Shown piece by piece: positions 60,595-64,000 of a stretch of DNA of 64,000 nt. The stretch is from NCBI GenBank assembly GCA_963836085.1, contig CAWIHT010000002.1:1-64000 (forward strand), read 5' to 3'. The position numbers were made by a program, and so were the translations under genes. Every line of letters begins with the position of its first letter. The stretch's first letter is position 1. The notes below the pieces were generated by a model. That model saw only the letters and a list, made by a program, of their open reading frames with translations. It searched no databases and was not told where the DNA came from. Source of the DNA: JAHEEL01 sp963836085 (GTDB taxonomy: Bacteria > Actinomycetota > Acidimicrobiia > Spongiisociales > UBA5794).

Positions 60595-61380
60595 GTGATC
60601 GAATTCCCCGAAACCGCGCCCGGAGAGCCCCTCGCGGTGTCTGCCACCTTGTTCGTGACCTATCGGTCGTGTCCCCAGCAAGCCCTTGGTCGTCTCCAGG
60701 GGCAGTACCCGCCAGACACGATCGCATCCTTCCGTGGCTCGCTGGCCCACCGACTCTTCGCCCGGCACCTCGTGAGAGGACCGATTGCAGACGTCGACGT
60801 GCCGCAGGCCTGCCGGGAAGAGATCGGCGCCGCCGACGGCCATCTCAACATGAAGCTCGGTCCCCTCGACCTCAACCGACCGTCACGGCTTGCACCAGTT
60901 CTCGCCGAAGTTGGGGATCTCTACGCACGCTTCAAGCGCTTTCCCACCGATGGATTCCGCTCGGCCGAGGTGACGCTCGACGTCGATGCGGGGAACGGTG
61001 TCGTGCTGAGGGGTCGGGTCGACGCGATCTTCGATGACGACGCTGGTACGCCCATCATCATCGACTGGAAGACAGGATCCTGGCTCGATGACGCCGAGCC
61101 GCAACTTACGTTCTACGCCATGGTCTGGGCGATGGAGCACGGCGTGCTGCCCGCACGCGCCGAAGCGGTGTCGGTGCAGACCGGCGAGAGAACCGGGATC
61201 ACTCCGACCACCGAGGACGCGGAACAGACGGCCCGAGAGGTTGCCGACATGGTGAACGTCCTCCGCGAAGTCTTTGCGACTGGCGACGACCTCGAACGCC
61301 GCGCCGGCCCCCATTGCCGCTGGTGCCCGTTGTTGGAGGAGTGCACCGAGGGAGCGGCGGCCGTGGCGATCCTGGGTTGA
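60595..61380 (+). CDS. RecB-like PD-(D/E)XK nuclease with C-terminal cysteine cluster
   Basis: The 261-residue protein matches the PF12705 nuclease type: ATLFVTYRSCPQQALGRLQG, GSLAHRLFARHL, RGRVDAIFDD, IIIDWKTGS (the D and ExK-type active-site segment reads D...DWK), QLTFYAMVWAM and the closing CRWCPLLEECTE. One N-terminal cysteine and three C-terminal ones could hold a 4Fe-4S cluster as in AddB/Cas4-like enzymes. No cas or recBCD genes are near. The start is GTG 60595, divergent from the VanW gene. Confidence 0.8.
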   Translation: MIEFPETAPGEPLAVSATLFVTYRSCPQQALGRLQGQYPPDTIASFRGSLAHRLFARHLVRGPIADVDVPQACREEIGAADGHLNMKLGPLDLNRPSRLAPVLAEVGDLYARFKRFPTDGFRSAEVTLDVDAGNGVVLRGRVDAIFDDDAGTPIIIDWKTGSWLDDAEPQLTFYAMVWAMEHGVLPARAEAVSVQTGERTGITPTTEDAEQTAREVADMVNVLREVFATGDDLERRAGPHCRWCPLLEECTEGAAAVAILG

Positions 61381-61467
61381 GGAGAGCCTCCAGCTGGCAG
61401 TCACTTGGATTCCCTTCCCGCGAAGAAGCCCATCTCACAGCTCCCGCACATCTGTTTGACTCTTCTG

Positions 61468-62307
61468 ATGGCCAGAACGATTGTTGCGTTGCATGCGCAT
61501 CCGGACGACGAGTCGAGCAAGGGCGCGGGGACGATCGCGCGATACAGCGATGAGGGCGTCCGAACGGTGCTGGTCACGGCGACTGGTGGCGAGGCGGGTG
61601 ACATCCTCAATCCTGCTGCCGATACCCCCGAGGCGCGGGCCGACCTTGCCGCGGTGCGGCGATCGGAACTGCGCGACGCCGCGGCGATCATCGGATACGA
61701 CGACGTTGTCATGCTTGGCTATCGGGACTCCGGCATGCCGGACACCGACGAGAATCGACATCCGCTGGCGTTTGTGAACGCTTCGTTCGAGGAGATACTC
61801 GGCCGTATGGTCGCGATCGTCCGGTCGGAGCAGCCGGAAGTGATCCTCGGCTACGACGACCACGAGCGGTATCCGCATCCGGACCATCTCCGCATCCACG
61901 ACCTGTCGGAGGCCGTGTTTGCCGCGGCCGCTGATCCGGACCGGTTCCCTGATGCCGGCGTACCCTGGGCCGCTCAACGCCTCTACGCGCCGGCGTTCTC
62001 GCTCAAGCGGATCCGCCTTCTCGGCAAGGCGATGTCCGACCGGGGGCTCGAATCTCCTTTCGATCGCTGGATTGCAGGCATCGATCCGGATGCCGAGGAT
62101 CCACCGCTCACACAGGTCGACGTCGGAGATCACCTTGTCCGAGCACGGTCCGCCCTCCGGGCCCATCGGACGCAGATCGATCCGAACGGACCCTGGTTCC
62201 AGATACCGTCAGAACTGATTCTCTCGGTCTATCCGTACGAGGATTTCGAGCTCATGGCGGCCCGAGACGAGGCGCTTCCCGACGGATTGGGCCTGTTCTC
62301 TTCTTAG
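61468..62307 (+). CDS. mca: Mycothiol S-conjugate amidase/MshB-like deacetylase
   Basis: The 279-residue PIG-L-family protein has the zinc motif ALHAHPDDESSKGAG, LVTATGGEAGDI, and YPHPDHLRIHD for the third ligand. This larger form with GYRDSGMPDTDENRHP is typical of mycothiol conjugate amidase (Mca) and MshB of actinobacteria. Mca cuts mycothiol adducts for detoxification. ATG 61468 is preferred over 61405 because the longer N-terminus does not align. It follows the nuclease gene by 87 bases. Confidence 0.85.
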   Translation: MARTIVALHAHPDDESSKGAGTIARYSDEGVRTVLVTATGGEAGDILNPAADTPEARADLAAVRRSELRDAAAIIGYDDVVMLGYRDSGMPDTDENRHPLAFVNASFEEILGRMVAIVRSEQPEVILGYDDHERYPHPDHLRIHDLSEAVFAAAADPDRFPDAGVPWAAQRLYAPAFSLKRIRLLGKAMSDRGLESPFDRWIAGIDPDAEDPPLTQVDVGDHLVRARSALRAHRTQIDPNGPWFQIPSELILSVYPYEDFELMAARDEALPDGLGLFSS

Positions 62308-62362
62308 GCGAATCGAGAGGTCCCGCCGGTTCGTGGCTCCGGTGTGTTTCAATACGGGGTCT

Positions 62363-63682
62363 ATGGACCGTCAAAGGGCCGAGCAGCTCCACGCCCTCCT
62401 CTCCCAAATCGAACCGGAACTCGCGGAGCCTGCACTGCAGCCACTCGATCGGCTCCTCGCGCGGCCCGAGGCCGGAGACGCCCTGATCGTTGCTGTGGTT
62501 GGGGCTTCCGGTGTCGGAAAGTCTCAGATGGTCAACGTCCTCGCCGGCGCCCGCGTCGTAACCGCAGGACCACTCCGGCCGACGACGACAGAGATCGCAA
62601 TCTGGGGCGACATCGCCGAGACCTATATCCCCGGAAGGCGGGTCCCCGGGCCCAACCGGCCGGACCGTGTCGTGCTGATCGACACGCCGCCGACCGAGCA
62701 CTATCCGGACACGGTGGCAGAGCTCCTTCACCGCGTCGACGCCGTACTCTTCGTGATTTCACCCGAGCGGTATGCCGATGCGATTACCGCCACGCTGCTC
62801 GAGACGGTCCGCGAGCGGGGCATACCGACGCGCATTGTGCTCTCGACCGCAGACGCGGGGGCCGATGAACTCGACGCTTTGGTGCGAGATGCCGAGATCA
62901 AGTATTCGATGGTCATCGAAGCGATCGTTACCGATGATGCGGGTCCGCTCCGAACCGTCCTGACCGAAATGGTCCATGAGAAGGACTCCATAATCCAGCG
63001 CCGGGATCGGGCCGCCGCTGCCTTCGCCGCGTTCAGGGCCTCCGAGGTGGCCGATGTGCTGGGTGTCGAAGCCGGTGCTGCCCAGATCCTCATCGACCGC
63101 GCCGATGCTGCCTTCGGTCGAGTCGGAATCGACGAGGCCGAACTCGCAGAGGCAGCGGATCTCGAATGGGACGATGCCGTCGTTGCGATCGCCGGATCGG
63201 CACGGGCCGCGACGAATCGGGCCATCGCAGCGTGGACGTCGGAGATCGAGAACGACGATATCGAGGTTCCTGCCGAGCCGATATCCGCCGTTCGCCTTCC
63301 CGAGATCGACACACATCCGATCAACGAGTGGTACCAGGCCATCGGCGATGCAGGCACGCGCGCGGTACGGCGGCGGTGGTTGCATCCCCGCCGCTCCCGA
63401 GCGGTTCGCGATCAGCTCTGGCGGCTGGCGATTGATTTCGCCCGTCGGCCCACGAACCGTGTTCGCAAGGCGGTGAAGGGGCAACTCCCGGACCTTCGCA
63501 TTGAAGGGCGATCGGCGTTTGTGGGGGCCATCCGGGACGCGGGTACGGCACGCATTGACGCGTTCAAGGCGCGGCTCGATCCGCTCGGGGGAGTCTCGCC
63601 GGAGGAGATTCGCGCGGCGGCCGAAGCGCTCATGCTTGACGGGAGCGGTATGCGCGGGTCGGCGGTGGCCGACGATGGGTAG
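62363..63682 (+). CDS. Dynamin-like/P-loop GTPase (first of a pair)
   Basis: The 439-residue protein has a P-loop GASGVGKSQ near residue 47, a switch region RPTTTEIAIWGD, and a G3-like VVLIDTPPT, which indicates a GTPase of the dynamin/YfjP-like class. The long helical C-terminal part lacks known motifs. Such GTPases often occur in pairs. The next gene, also a P-loop GTPase, begins inside the last codons of this one (63675). ATG 62363 follows the upstream gene by 55 bases. Confidence 0.8.
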   Translation: MDRQRAEQLHALLSQIEPELAEPALQPLDRLLARPEAGDALIVAVVGASGVGKSQMVNVLAGARVVTAGPLRPTTTEIAIWGDIAETYIPGRRVPGPNRPDRVVLIDTPPTEHYPDTVAELLHRVDAVLFVISPERYADAITATLLETVRERGIPTRIVLSTADAGADELDALVRDAEIKYSMVIEAIVTDDAGPLRTVLTEMVHEKDSIIQRRDRAAAAFAAFRASEVADVLGVEAGAAQILIDRADAAFGRVGIDEAELAEAADLEWDDAVVAIAGSARAATNRAIAAWTSEIENDDIEVPAEPISAVRLPEIDTHPINEWYQAIGDAGTRAVRRRWLHPRRSRAVRDQLWRLAIDFARRPTNRVRKAVKGQLPDLRIEGRSAFVGAIRDAGTARIDAFKARLDPLGGVSPEEIRAAAEALMLDGSGMRGSAVADDG

Positions 63683-64000
63683 CCTCACCGCCGCACTCGA
63701 CCTGCTGGACCTGGCCGTAGCAAGTTCTCACGGACTCGCGTCGGAGGCCGGTCGTGGAGAGGCAGCGAGCATCGCTGCGGCCGCGAGGAAGCGGCAGGAC
63801 TTCTTCTCGGACGCCATCGTGGTAGCGATTGCCGGCGGGACCGGTTCGGGGAAGTCGAGCCTGCTCAACGCGATTGCCGGGCAGACGATCGCTTCGACCA
63901 GTGCGCTTCGGCCGCACACCAACACCCCCCTCGCGTGGATCCCGGCAGATGAGCCGGCGATCGCGAAGCTCGTGAGCGATCTGGACATCGACAACGTCGT
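63675..64000 (+). CDS. Second P-loop GTPase of the pair (cut by window end)
   Basis: The first 108 codons are present. The frame starts at ATG 63675, eight bases before the stop of the first GTPase, and runs off the window. It contains the P-loop IAGGTGSGKSSLLNAIAG at about residues 52-69 and a switch-like SALRPHTNTPLAW. The arrangement of two tandem dynamin-like GTPases with overlap suggests they work as partners at membranes. The gene was not closed within the window, so its length is unknown. Confidence 0.8.
   Translation, partial: MGSLTAALDLLDLAVASSHGLASEAGRGEAASIAAAARKRQDFFSDAIVVAIAGGTGSGKSSLLNAIAGQTIASTSALRPHTNTPLAWIPADEPAIAKLVSDLDIDNV

Noticed and set aside
60595..61380. Cas4-like nuclease hinting at a defence system
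   Set aside because: The PD-(D/E)XK protein has a cysteine cluster, but no cas or other defence genes are near; it resembles stand-alone RecB-like nucleases.
1..64000. CRISPR arrays, rRNA genes and classic riboswitches
   Set aside because: No regularly spaced repeats, no rRNA-like segments and no riboswitch aptamer pattern were seen.

Overview
The window looks like a chromosomal segment of a high-GC actinobacterium, most likely of the class Acidimicrobiia or a close relative. The support is indirect: lipoproteins whose lipid-anchor cysteine is followed by long Thr/Ala/Glu linkers, a mycothiol-conjugate-amidase-like deacetylase, a CofC/FbiD-like protein of coenzyme F420 synthesis, tandem VanW proteins, a DUF222-HNH (13E12-type) gene, and frequent GTG starts with ATGA/GTGA gene overlaps. 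No rRNA, tRNA or CRISPR array was recognised.

Layout. 1-1.4 kb: an intact IS110/IS1111-type insertion sequence. 1.5-5.3 kb: two lipoproteins, two small proteins, and a scar holding a broken tyrosine integrase, an excisionase tail and a 62-codon piece of alanine dehydrogenase. 5.4-17.8 kb: the most interesting part. An eight-gene minus-strand operon faces a sugar ABC importer lacking its own ATPase. Gene by gene the operon fits complete breakdown of sulfoquinovose: a Gfo/Idh protein (possible NAD-dependent sulfoquinovosidase), a fucose-isomerase-like sugar isomerase, a small transaldolase, an archaeal-type GAPDH-like dehydrogenase (candidate sulfolactaldehyde dehydrogenase), an SlcC-like and a ComC-like sulfolactate dehydrogenase, and SuyA/SuyB-like sulfolactate sulfo-lyase subunits. 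18.5-24.3 kb: a SemiSWEET, a beta-propeller lipoprotein, paired TraR/DksA zinc-finger proteins, a CBS-BON protein, and a mobile mystery A/B (XRE + Fic) pair with a nested palindrome.

24.7-44.1 kb: an island bounded by direct repeats of a YeiH-type (putative sulfate/sulfite exporter) gene, truncated on the left and complete on the right. Inside are a LacI regulator with two matching operators, a GH3 glucosidase, a very large phosphorylase-like protein, a second ATPase-less sugar ABC importer, a GH16 laminarinase-like lipoprotein, and genes for sugar-acid breakdown (lactonase, SDR, ManD-type dehydratase, KDG kinase, KDPG aldolase). This reads as beta-1,3-glucan use feeding an Entner-Doudoroff-like route. 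44-64 kb: GMC oxidoreductase, DUF222-HNH gene, SDR, a stand-alone MsiK/UgpC-type ATPase that may power both importers, a CofC/PIG-L/saccharopine-dehydrogenase-like operon, an amino-acid ABC importer, pyruvate kinase, an Nfu-N-like protein, two VanW paralogues, a PD-(D/E)XK nuclease, an Mca-like deacetylase and two overlapping GTPases, the last cut by the window end.

Five otherwise well-conserved genes carry single-base frameshifts, mostly in G/C runs, and each is repaired by one base. I treat them as probable sequencing or assembly errors rather than true pseudogenes. Most functional assignments come from recognising family sequence patterns and context; no search was run.
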